64,000 bases of DNA from Paenisporosarcina quisquiliarum_A (GTDB lineage: Bacteria; Bacillota; Bacilli; Bacillales_A; Planococcaceae), in the NCBI RefSeq assembly GCF_043641925.1, contig NZ_JBHZRU010000006.1:1-64000 (forward strand), in the 5' to 3' direction. Positions 55,079 through 63,164 of this stretch are shown piece by piece; the stretch's first letter is position 1, and the number at the start of each line of letters is the position of its first letter. Below the pieces are notes generated by a model, which was given only the letters and a program-made list of their open reading frames with translations, was not told where the DNA came from and ran no database searches. Made by a program: the position numbers and the translations under genes.

Positions 55079-55087
55079 TGTTAAAAT
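55079..55087 (+). promoter_or_regulatory. Putative extended -10 of SLH-glucosaminidase gene
   Basis: TGTTAAAAT, 37 bp before the start codon. It is like the elements before the SLH genes at 50654 and 60722. Confidence 0.45.
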
Positions 55088-55124
55088 TAGTAGAAAGATA
55101 GTTTAGGAGGGAAATATACATAAA

Positions 55125-57095
55125 ATGAAAAAAATTATTATCAACATATTAATTATCATGATGTTTATTGGTTCGATTGGTGTTCCATCAGTTTTTGCTA
55201 GTGATATTGATAATCACCAAATGAAACATGAGATGGAATTTCTAATCAACATGGGTGCGTTAAGACCTGATGTGAATGGGAACTATAATCCAAACAAAAA
55301 GGTAACACGTGGAGAATTCGCTGTATATATTGCAAGATTATTAGAATTACCTCCATCGACTAAATATCAATTTACAGATTTAAAAGCAAGTAACCCTTTA
55401 ACCTTAGAAATTCAAAACGCTGCCGGGTCGGGAATTCTTTCAGGTTATCCGGATAAAACATTTAAACCGGATTTAGCCATTACTAGACAGCAAATGGCGG
55501 GAATGCTAAACAAAGCATTAAGATATTTAGAATTACCAACTACAAGTACGAAACTAACGTTTAAAGATTCCTACCGTATTAGTGAAAACTTTATCGATGC
55601 AGTTTCTAACTCAGTAAACCTGAATATTATTCGTGGAGATTCAACAATTGAAAAGGGACAAGTTTATTTCTTACCTAAAAATAATGCAACTGTCGCTCAA
55701 GCTTCTGCCTTCCTGTTCCGCTTAATGGCAGTTGTAGAAGCACTTAAACCAGATGAGCCTACAGATCCTGAAATCCCTATTGAACAAAATGTTTATCAGT
55801 TAGCTACAATTGTAAATGGCCAAATAAATAAGGGCAAAATTTACCCTGATTATCAAAAAGCTTTTGAAAACTGGTCAGGTGGAAGTCAAGTAATCCTTAA
55901 AAATGATGATATCGTTAAAATGTCAAGTGGATTAGCTGTTACTCGAAAGGCTGGCGCATCCTCTCTTACATATTTTTATAAAGAAGATAAAAAGACAGCT
56001 GAAACATACGTAACTGTGGACACGGAATTACAATACCTAGATAGTGATGGGGAATTCATAAAAGTTCAATTCGCAGATCGGATTGCATATGTTAAACAAG
56101 CATCAGTAAAACTGATTCCTTATTCAATGCTAAAGAATCGTTCGTCTTACGAAGCAAGAAATGGAGAATTAACTCATAAAATTTGGAATCATGCTTTAGG
56201 ATATCAAACAAGTTATAATGCAGGTAAAGCTCCTTCATTTTTAATAGAAGGAAAAACATATTATAGCTGGAATGGTACAAAATTCTTTGATCAAAACAGT
56301 GTAGTGGCTGGAGAAGCTTATTCATTTTATCAATATCAGCCTGTACGATCAGAAACAAATTATACGGCTGAAGAAATTGATACTTATATTAACTCAGAAC
56401 TTACGAGATTAGAAAATTTATACAAGGCTAACCCATCAACCTATAAAAACTATTCTGATGCTTCAACAAAGAGTAAATTAATAGGTATTGGATCAATTTT
56501 AAAGAAGATTGAGAAGGAAAACCAAGTAAATGCCTTAATGATTTTATCACTCGCTCTACACGAAAGTGCTTATGGTTTAAGTGCACATGCTCAAAATTAT
56601 GATAATTTATTTGGATTATATGTATATGATGACAATCCACTAAATAAAGATTTTGACAGTATCGAAGAAAATATTTATGAGTTAGTTAATGCCTTTTGGA
56701 ATACAAACTATATTCCACCAAATGCTAAGTATGCAAATGGTGCTGTGTTTGGAAATAAAAATATTGGATTTAATGTGAAATATGCATCGGATCCATATTG
56801 GGGAGCAAAAGCTGCAGGACATTATTATCGAATTGATAAAGCTCTTGGCTTTAAAGACTTAAATAATGCTCCTAAAATTGGTATCACAACGATTGATGGT
56901 TTAAACGTCAGAATAGATCCTAGTTTGTTAAACAATCCTCTTTTCCGTTATCAAAAGAAAAACATGCCAATATTTATTCACGAAACATTTAATGGTAGTA
57001 ACATTGATTGGGTACAAACTAATTCCGACCTACTTTTCAATAGTAAAGTCTATATCTCAGACGATTATATTAAAGAATTAAATATTATTAAATAG
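55125..57095 (+). CDS. SLH-anchored N-acetylglucosaminidase
   Basis: Secreted, 656 aa. Signal peptide (to VFASDI, about 25); SLH region (about 28-200) with TRGE and TRQQ motifs and a third, degenerate repeat; linker KPDEPTDPEIPIEQ; a region with SH3-like strands (about 225-330); a glucosaminidase domain (about 400-590, LytD/LytG type) with NALMILSLALHESAYGLSAH (catalytic Glu in HESAYG) and DNLFGLYVYDD; then a short SH3-like end. It cleaves GlcNAc-MurNAc bonds in peptidoglycan during growth or separation. Confidence 0.9.
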   Translation: MKKIIINILIIMMFIGSIGVPSVFASDIDNHQMKHEMEFLINMGALRPDVNGNYNPNKKVTRGEFAVYIARLLELPPSTKYQFTDLKASNPLTLEIQNAAGSGILSGYPDKTFKPDLAITRQQMAGMLNKALRYLELPTTSTKLTFKDSYRISENFIDAVSNSVNLNIIRGDSTIEKGQVYFLPKNNATVAQASAFLFRLMAVVEALKPDEPTDPEIPIEQNVYQLATIVNGQINKGKIYPDYQKAFENWSGGSQVILKNDDIVKMSSGLAVTRKAGASSLTYFYKEDKKTAETYVTVDTELQYLDSDGEFIKVQFADRIAYVKQASVKLIPYSMLKNRSSYEARNGELTHKIWNHALGYQTSYNAGKAPSFLIEGKTYYSWNGTKFFDQNSVVAGEAYSFYQYQPVRSETNYTAEEIDTYINSELTRLENLYKANPSTYKNYSDASTKSKLIGIGSILKKIEKENQVNALMILSLALHESAYGLSAHAQNYDNLFGLYVYDDNPLNKDFDSIEENIYELVNAFWNTNYIPPNAKYANGAVFGNKNIGFNVKYASDPYWGAKAAGHYYRIDKALGFKDLNNAPKIGITTIDGLNVRIDPSLLNNPLFRYQKKNMPIFIHETFNGSNIDWVQTNSDLLFNSKVYISDDYIKELNIIK

Positions 57096-57103
57096 AAAAA
57101 AGA

Positions 57104-57146
57104 GGGATGTCCGAAAAGTCATGAAAATTGACTTTCTGGACATCCC
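57104..57146. terminator. Terminator of SLH-glucosaminidase gene
   Basis: GGGATGTCC..AAAGTCA / TGACTTT..GGACATCCC hairpin followed by CTTTTCTG. It is similar in sequence to those at 1053 and 63004. Confidence 0.8.
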
Positions 57147-57189
57147 CTTTTCTGTAAAAAAATATATAGCTTCGTTCAATTATTTTAAG

Positions 57190-57403
57190 ATGTTTAATCT
57201 TTTGAATCCAATAGTCAGGAACTTTATTTGTGATCGCCTGAAATGTTGGACCGATTGAGGTATAAGCTACAACATGAAAGTTATCCTATCTTCAATCTTT
57301 TCCATTTTAGATACTTGAACAACTTTAAATTGAACAATAACTTGTTTAAATTCATCTGCACGCCTCTCCATTCTTACTTGTTTCTCTATCATTCAAGTTA
57401 TAT
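57190..57403 (-). pseudogene. Possible gene remnant between SLH genes
   Basis: The minus strand holds a 41-codon frame (MIEKQVRMERRADEFKQVIV to ITFML) interrupted by TAG, after which a shifted frame reads VAYTSIGPTFQAITNKVPDY and WIQKIKHLKIIER. No SD precedes it. The two halves look like one broken small protein; I cannot name its family. The remaining 57404-57507 has only a small GTGCAT/ATGCAC hairpin. Confidence 0.3.
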
Positions 57404-57507
57404 AAGATATGGATGATGTCGTGCATTTTTCATGCACTAAATTGTGTGTTTACCTCGACATTATTATAGAAACATAAAATACTATTCTTTTGTCTATAAT
57501 ATAAAAA

Positions 57508-57534
57508 AGTGCTAAGCAAAAATCACTTAGCACT
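57508..57534 (-). terminator. Terminator of SLH-amidase gene
   Basis: AGTGCTAAG/CTTAGCACT stem with T-rich flank on both strands; 7 bp after the minus-strand stop. Confidence 0.82.
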
Positions 57535-57541
57535 CTTTTTA

Positions 57542-59431
57542 TTATGGTGCAGAATAATATTGAACGATACCGTTATAAATAGAAGTAGCAAATTTCTCTA
57601 CATATGCTGGACTTGTTAATTTCGATAAATCTTGTGGATTTGTCATGAAGCCCATTTCTACTAATACGGAAGGGATGTCCATATTACGATTTACGAAAAA
57701 CGCTTGTTCTTTTACCCCACGATTATTCATATCTGCGTTAACTACAATTTGAGTATTAATTTTTGATGCTAAATAATAGCTTTCTAGTGAATTATCATTC
57801 ATCGTCACATTATAATATGTTTCTGTTCCTTTTGCAGCCGGATTGTCATTTGCATTTGCATGAATACTAACAAACAATTCAGCATAGTTATTAATAGCAA
57901 TGTCTACACGATCTTGAAGACTAGGGAACGTATCAGAAGAACGTGTCATTACAACTTTTGCACCAGCTGCTTTCAATTTCTTTTCAACAAGCAATGCAAC
58001 GTTTAATGTGATTTCTTTTTCACGGTATAGATTACCATCTTCTTTAACACCTGCTCCTGGATCTGTATAACCATGACCTGCATCAATAACAATAATACGA
58101 TTCTTTACACTAGACGGATTATTTAAGAGTTTTAAATACGTTTTGTGGGTATATCCTTCTTTTCCGTTATAAACCACTTTAGCCCAGAATCCATTAATAC
58201 TTTTCACGGTAACCATTGCGCCCCTATTTACTTTTGCAATAGTTGCATAAGAAGCACTTGGGCCCGAACGAATGTTTAGACCATCTACAGTTACCTTACC
58301 TGTCAAATTGCTAACTACAGGTGGTGTTGTAACTGGAGGCGGAGTTGTAACTAATGAATCAGTTGTATAAGTTTGACTGACATAAGCAGGTACACCATTT
58401 ATTGTGGTTAAATACCAATTGTCTTTAGAACCATAAACAGATATAATTTCATCTTTTTTCAACACACCAACAACCTTAGAAGAAGCTGAAGGTAATCTTC
58501 TCGCATTTAACTCTGTTGCAGTTACTTTAACTTTTTTAATTTCATTACCTATGACATTGCCATCTGCGTCTAAGAATTTTGTAAATCCTTTATGAATATA
58601 AGCTAATTCATTCTTATAACCAATTTGCAGCCAATCACCTTGGACATCAAAAACATACAGTTTGTCTGTAGTGTTAACTTCTCCAATTTTGTTATCTCCC
58701 ATTGTTGGTGATGTTCGTACATTCAATTCATCATCTGTTACTTTTACCATTCCAATTGCTAATGACAGGTCTGGTAAATTAATTCCGTTTACATCACCAT
58801 CTACTTTAAATCGATCATCCATTGCTCTTGCAAGGAATAAAGCGAAGTGAGAACGAGTGACAGAGTTTCCGGATAGGAACATGTCACCATCCCCTCTTGT
58901 AATACCGTTATAATAAATAGCTTTTATATTAGATATATTGGCATTCTTAGAAGTAACATCTTTAAAAACATTTGGATATGCAGCCCATTTTTGAACATCT
59001 AACTTAAAGGCATTAACTAAAATCGCAGACATTTGCCCTCTTGTTAGTGGATCATTGACACCAAATGTACCATCAGCATAACCGCCAAAATAACCTAGCT
59101 GTACTGCTTTTTCGATATATCCAGATGCTTCTGTTCCTGTCTTAACATCAGGAAAACTTGAATTCACTTTAACTGGTTGAAACCCTGTTGCAATTACAAG
59201 CATTTTTGCTGCTTGTGAACGAGTTACATTATTACTTGGCTTATATAAACTGCCGTTTGTAGAATCGTAACCTTTAATTATCCCTTTATTAAATATGTAT
59301 TCAATCTCATCGTGAGCTTCATCTGTACTCTTAATATCTTGAAAAATATGATGAGCATTTACCTTAGCCGTATATACCGTAGACAACATGATTAATGACA
59401 ACAAGACAAAAAATACTTGCTTTAATTTCAC
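57542..59431 (-). CDS. SLH-anchored N-acetylmuramoyl-L-alanine amidase
   Basis: Secreted, 629 aa, GTG start after GGGGGA. Signal peptide (to NAHHIF, about 27); three SLH repeats (about 28-205; TRSQ, TRGQ, TRSH); three bacterial SH3 domains (about 228-290, 298-355 and 378-440: DGLNIRSGPSASYATIA); and a C-terminal Amidase_3 domain (about 445-625) with Zn ligands in DAGHGYTDPG, EKEITLN (Glu) and SIHANA, and catalytic Glu in VEMGFMTN. It cuts the MurNAc-L-Ala bond and probably acts in cell separation. Confidence 0.93.
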   Translation of the reverse strand: MKLKQVFFVLLSLIMLSTVYTAKVNAHHIFQDIKSTDEAHDEIEYIFNKGIIKGYDSTNGSLYKPSNNVTRSQAAKMLVIATGFQPVKVNSSFPDVKTGTEASGYIEKAVQLGYFGGYADGTFGVNDPLTRGQMSAILVNAFKLDVQKWAAYPNVFKDVTSKNANISNIKAIYYNGITRGDGDMFLSGNSVTRSHFALFLARAMDDRFKVDGDVNGINLPDLSLAIGMVKVTDDELNVRTSPTMGDNKIGEVNTTDKLYVFDVQGDWLQIGYKNELAYIHKGFTKFLDADGNVIGNEIKKVKVTATELNARRLPSASSKVVGVLKKDEIISVYGSKDNWYLTTINGVPAYVSQTYTTDSLVTTPPPVTTPPVVSNLTGKVTVDGLNIRSGPSASYATIAKVNRGAMVTVKSINGFWAKVVYNGKEGYTHKTYLKLLNNPSSVKNRIIVIDAGHGYTDPGAGVKEDGNLYREKEITLNVALLVEKKLKAAGAKVVMTRSSDTFPSLQDRVDIAINNYAELFVSIHANANDNPAAKGTETYYNVTMNDNSLESYYLASKINTQIVVNADMNNRGVKEQAFFVNRNMDIPSVLVEMGFMTNPQDLSKLTSPAYVEKFATSIYNGIVQYYSAP

Positions 59432-59590
59432 TTTATTATTTCCCCCATATCAACAGATTTCTATTTATTTTAGCAAAATAATCCAAGTATAAACATCCTA
59501 CATATTTACTCAAAATTATTTAATTTTTATGTTTTTTAATTTTTTTGCAGGATAAAAGGTTTGAACTTTAGGAACAAGGGTATAAAAAAA

Positions 59591-59609
59591 GGAGAGACAG
59601 TTGTCTCCC
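59591..59609 (-). terminator. Terminator of NlpC/P60-SLH gene
   Basis: GGAGA-ACA/TGT-CTCC stem with one bulge, T7 on the minus strand, 15 bp after the stop. Confidence 0.65.
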
Positions 59610-59623
59610 CCTTCAAAAATTCT

Positions 59624-60532
59624 TTACTGAACGCGGTTAATAAAGACATCTAAATGTTTGTTCATTGTATGATCATTAATTCCAAAGGTACCATCGCCCT
59701 TACCGTTTGTAATACCAAGTGATGATATTGTACCTACATAATTATGTGCCCAATGCTTTGTTGGAACATCACTGAATTTTTCTGCTGACCCAATGTTATT
59801 TAAATTAAATGCTTCGACTAATACTTTTGACATATGTGCTCTTGTCAAAGGGCTATTTGGGTTGAATTTACCGTTTTCATCGCCAGTAAAAATACCTGCT
59901 CTTTCAACAGCGGCAATCGCTCCTGCATATTTAGATGTAGATTTTACATCTACAAACGAACTTTTAGTATTAGATGTATCCAAATTTAATTTTTCAGCAA
60001 TTTCTTGTGCTACTTGCCCACGTGAAGCATAAACAGTGAAATCAATCGATGCTTCTTTTACTGCTTCTTTAACTTCTGTTTCTGAAGTAAAGTTCACAAC
60101 TCTTTTTGCTCCGATATATCGACTTCCCCAGTAGTAAGGATCATTAATACTTGAAACGCTTACCCCTTTACTAGATGAAGAATGAATAAAGTTCCCACTT
60201 CCAACATAAATCCCTAAATGAGATACTCCCGATCCACTTGTATTAAAGAAAACCAAATCTCCAATTTGTAAATTAGATTTTGAAACCGAAGTGCCTTGTG
60301 AATACTGTCCTGAAGAAGTTCTATTTAAAGTGTAACCTAGATTTGCAAATACTTTTTGTGTATATCCTGAACAATCAAAACCACTTGATGTGGTTCCACC
60401 ATATTTGTATGGTGTTCCTAAATATGTATATGCTTGATCCTTTATTTCCGAAAACGAAGCAGCGTCAGCAGTTTGAGTATTTGTTGTCAATAACATAAAT
60501 GATGCAAATACTGGTAATAACCATTTCTTCAT
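59624..60532 (-). CDS. NlpC/P60 endopeptidase fused to SLH repeats
   Basis: Secreted, 302 aa. Signal peptide (to ADAAS, about 25); NlpC/P60 domain (about 28-148) with Cys in FDCSGYTQK, His in GVSHLGIYVG and His in FIHSSSSKGV; then about two and a half SLH repeats (about 163-302). The first repeat lacks its F-x-D-V opening and begins at ASRGQVAQEIAEKL; the second has TRAH; the third ends in a weak TMNKH motif. The catalytic part is close to the SLH-less enzyme at 53027. Domain order (enzyme first) is opposite to the other N-terminal-SLH proteins here. Confidence 0.92.
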   Translation of the reverse strand: MKKWLLPVFASFMLLTTNTQTADAASFSEIKDQAYTYLGTPYKYGGTTSSGFDCSGYTQKVFANLGYTLNRTSSGQYSQGTSVSKSNLQIGDLVFFNTSGSGVSHLGIYVGSGNFIHSSSSKGVSVSSINDPYYWGSRYIGAKRVVNFTSETEVKEAVKEASIDFTVYASRGQVAQEIAEKLNLDTSNTKSSFVDVKSTSKYAGAIAAVERAGIFTGDENGKFNPNSPLTRAHMSKVLVEAFNLNNIGSAEKFSDVPTKHWAHNYVGTISSLGITNGKGDGTFGINDHTMNKHLDVFINRVQ

Positions 60533-60679
60533 AAAATTTAATATACCCCTTCCAAGATGGAAATTTTCTGAAAATCAACTAATTGCAGTTTATCACATAG
60601 AAATATTATTTAACGTTACAAGTATGTAACAGTTTCATTACAATACTAAATTGATATTACTACTATTTCTTTGCTCTTA

Positions 60680-60709
60680 AGTTTGTTAAACTATTTAGGT
60701 TAACAAACT
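60680..60709 (+). promoter_or_regulatory. 10-bp inverted repeat over the -10 of SLH paralog B
   Basis: AGTTTGTTAA/TTAACAAACT with a 10-bp gap. The left arm includes a putative extended -10 (TGTTAAACT, 60684-60692) and the right arm ends 3 bp before AGGAGG. It could be an operator or a leader hairpin. Confidence 0.5.
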
Positions 60710-60721
60710 ATAGGAGGAAAT

Positions 60722-62992
60722 ATGTTGTCAAAAAAAATTTTACGATTACTTACTATCTGTTTCATAGCCACTGTATTAACACTTTCTTGGGTATCACATT
60801 CAAATAAGGTAAACGCTGAAGAAAATCTAAGATTAATGAATTTTTCAGATGTACATAATAATTTTTGGGCAAAAAATGAAGTAACACAACTGGTTGATCT
60901 TAAAGTCATCAATGGTTACCCTGATGGACAGTTTCGGCCTTCAGTGAATGTGAGTCGAGGTCAGTCAGCAAATCTATTAACTGGTGCTCTAAAATTACCC
61001 GAAGCTCCATATAAAGCAATATTTTCTGATGTATCCCCTCAATCAAGTCATTTAACAGGTGTAATGGCCACATATGAAGCTGATATTTTCCAAGGAAAGC
61101 CGAATGGTACCTTTGGTGTTGGTGATGTATTGACTCGCGAACAAATGGCTTCGGTACTTGTTAGAGCGTTTGAACTTAAAGATACGGGAGAAGAAATAAC
61201 ATTTAAAGACTGGAATCGTATTAGCGAATCCCATAGATATGGAGTAAAAGTTTTAGCGCAGCATGGAATTACGACAGGAAAAGAAGATGGCACATTCGAT
61301 CCAAAAACTGCTGTTAATCGGGGAACTTTTGTCGTTTTATTACATCGTGCTTTAGTTAGTAGCGGACAAATCACTCCGATTGAAAATATCGTATTTGAAG
61401 AAGCTCCATTAACTGGGGATTTTGTCGAACAGAGAGAGGAACAGAATTTCACTTTACTTCCTATAGAAGAGGATGTTCGGACATTTATTAGATCCAAGTC
61501 ACCCTTAAGGTTTATAAACAAAGAAATTAATGAATATCCTTATGCTGAAGATACTATTTATAATTATCGTGTTAGTGGTAGTTCTGCATTATTGGAAATT
61601 ACGAAAAGAACTCTTCCAAACGGTGATTTCTTTTTATTCACTGAATTAATAAACCCTTCTACACAAACAGTTCAGATTGATATCATAAGAGAAGAAAAAA
61701 ATATAAGTTCCTCAAAAATGAGTAGATATGATCGTTATCCTATTAAAAAGAATGAAGATGATATATTTGGATACGATCCTACCACCTATCCTACTGGATT
61801 AATTGAAAAAGTAGATTTAAATGGAAAAGTTGAGCAAGAAATGATTGGACAAGCTTATCGCTCAAAAGATCTTAAACTTACTTATTCTACTGGTGCTGTT
61901 AGTAAAACTAGAGAGTTATTACAAGAAAAAGAGGCATTTTCATCAATTCAATTAGATAAAACAATGTATAGTTTTCATTCAGTTAAATCATTAGGAAATG
62001 ATACAGTTGATCAATGGTTTATGGATTCCGAGTCCCTATTATTTAAAAGTAATGAGAATTTGGAAGAATGGATGATAGAATCAGCGGTTAATTATCGTAA
62101 GCGTAATGCTTGGTATACAGCAAGTGGTCCATATAATAAAATGGCTATTACCATCGAGCCAATGCCTGCATCCTATAAAGGCTACGGAAGAATTTTGTTA
62201 TTAATGAAAGAGGACCGTGCACTAACTTTATTCCTTGAAACAAAAGAGCCATATTTTGAAAACTTAATAATTAATTCCTTTGTAAATTTACAGAATTTCA
62301 AAGGAGACAAGACATACTGGGAAACAGAAGTAACAAGCACATATTTGAAAAATTTATATGGAATAACAGCTCCTTTTATTGATACTCGATTTAATGAGCA
62401 AATTGCCCTTTTCTTATACACAAGTGGCAAAGAAATGAATGATCCTAATTATAATTCTGCATTAAAAAATTATGCGGATTTACTTGTAAGTCAAAAAAGT
62501 AAAGGTAACATCATAGCTGTAGACAGTTATTCGTACTATATTTCTGATTACTTCCCAATTGTGCAATCAACCGTCACACATGCTTCAATGAACCACGTTT
62601 TGGGTGGAATGAATGTATTATTAACTGCATATCAAGAATTTGGAGATCAAAAATATTTAAATACTGCACTCTCAATTCAAAATGCAATTAGAAAAGAAAA
62701 AAGCAAATGGATTAGAACTGACGGCGATATTTGGTATAGAGTCAATAAACAAGGTGAATTTGCAGGACGCGATTACACTCACCTTACACTTGAAGACTTA
62801 ATAAATTCTTATAAACTGTGGGAGAATATCAGTCCTGCTCAACTAGATACAATTGAAGCTTATATACGTTCTAAAGCTGGCTATCTTGATAGGAACCAGT
62901 TAGGTTATACAACAAAAATAAAGATCGGGTTAGAAGAGATAGGCATGTCTGAACTCTTACCTCGAGGACCTGAATATACGGATGCCTTATAA
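60722..62992 (+). CDS. SLH protein with unassigned 540-residue domain, paralog B
   Basis: Secreted, 756 aa. ATG after AGGAGG; signal peptide (to KVNAEE, about 34); three SLH repeats (about 40-215; SRGQ, TREQ, NRGT). The rest is collinear with the gene at 50654, with long near-identical stretches such as EVTSTYLKNLY, APFIDTRFNEQIALFLY, SMNHVLGGMN, LLTAY-EFGD-KYL and GRDY-HLTLEDLINSYKLW, and YDRYPI and DPT-YPTG earlier. The SLH parts are more divergent. No known enzyme signature is certain. Both copies point the same way, 7.8 kb apart, so the island includes an internal duplication. Confidence 0.85.
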   Translation: MLSKKILRLLTICFIATVLTLSWVSHSNKVNAEENLRLMNFSDVHNNFWAKNEVTQLVDLKVINGYPDGQFRPSVNVSRGQSANLLTGALKLPEAPYKAIFSDVSPQSSHLTGVMATYEADIFQGKPNGTFGVGDVLTREQMASVLVRAFELKDTGEEITFKDWNRISESHRYGVKVLAQHGITTGKEDGTFDPKTAVNRGTFVVLLHRALVSSGQITPIENIVFEEAPLTGDFVEQREEQNFTLLPIEEDVRTFIRSKSPLRFINKEINEYPYAEDTIYNYRVSGSSALLEITKRTLPNGDFFLFTELINPSTQTVQIDIIREEKNISSSKMSRYDRYPIKKNEDDIFGYDPTTYPTGLIEKVDLNGKVEQEMIGQAYRSKDLKLTYSTGAVSKTRELLQEKEAFSSIQLDKTMYSFHSVKSLGNDTVDQWFMDSESLLFKSNENLEEWMIESAVNYRKRNAWYTASGPYNKMAITIEPMPASYKGYGRILLLMKEDRALTLFLETKEPYFENLIINSFVNLQNFKGDKTYWETEVTSTYLKNLYGITAPFIDTRFNEQIALFLYTSGKEMNDPNYNSALKNYADLLVSQKSKGNIIAVDSYSYYISDYFPIVQSTVTHASMNHVLGGMNVLLTAYQEFGDQKYLNTALSIQNAIRKEKSKWIRTDGDIWYRVNKQGEFAGRDYTHLTLEDLINSYKLWENISPAQLDTIEAYIRSKAGYLDRNQLGYTTKIKIGLEEIGMSELLPRGPEYTDAL

Positions 62993-63003
62993 TTAGAAAA
63001 AAG

Positions 63004-63046
63004 GGAACTGTCCTATAAGTCATATAAAATGACTTAGGGCAGTTCC
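63004..63046. terminator. Terminator of SLH paralog B
   Basis: GGAACTGTCC-TA-AAGTCA / TGACTTA-GGGCAGTTCC with TTTTTA tail, 12 bp after the stop. Confidence 0.8.
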
Positions 63047-63093
63047 TTTTTATGTTGAAATCAGACATATAACCATAAAAGAAATTCACACGA

Positions 63094-63140
63094 AAAAAAC
63101 AGAAAGACAAAAACGAGACGTTTTAGTCTTTCTGTTTTTT
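63094..63140 (-). terminator. Terminator of SLH-CAP gene
   Basis: AAAAACAGAAAGAC/GTCTTTCTGTTTTT long stem with a T/A-rich flank; works for the minus-strand gene. Confidence 0.78.
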
Positions 63141-63164
63141 TATAGCTTTTAAACAATCCCACAA

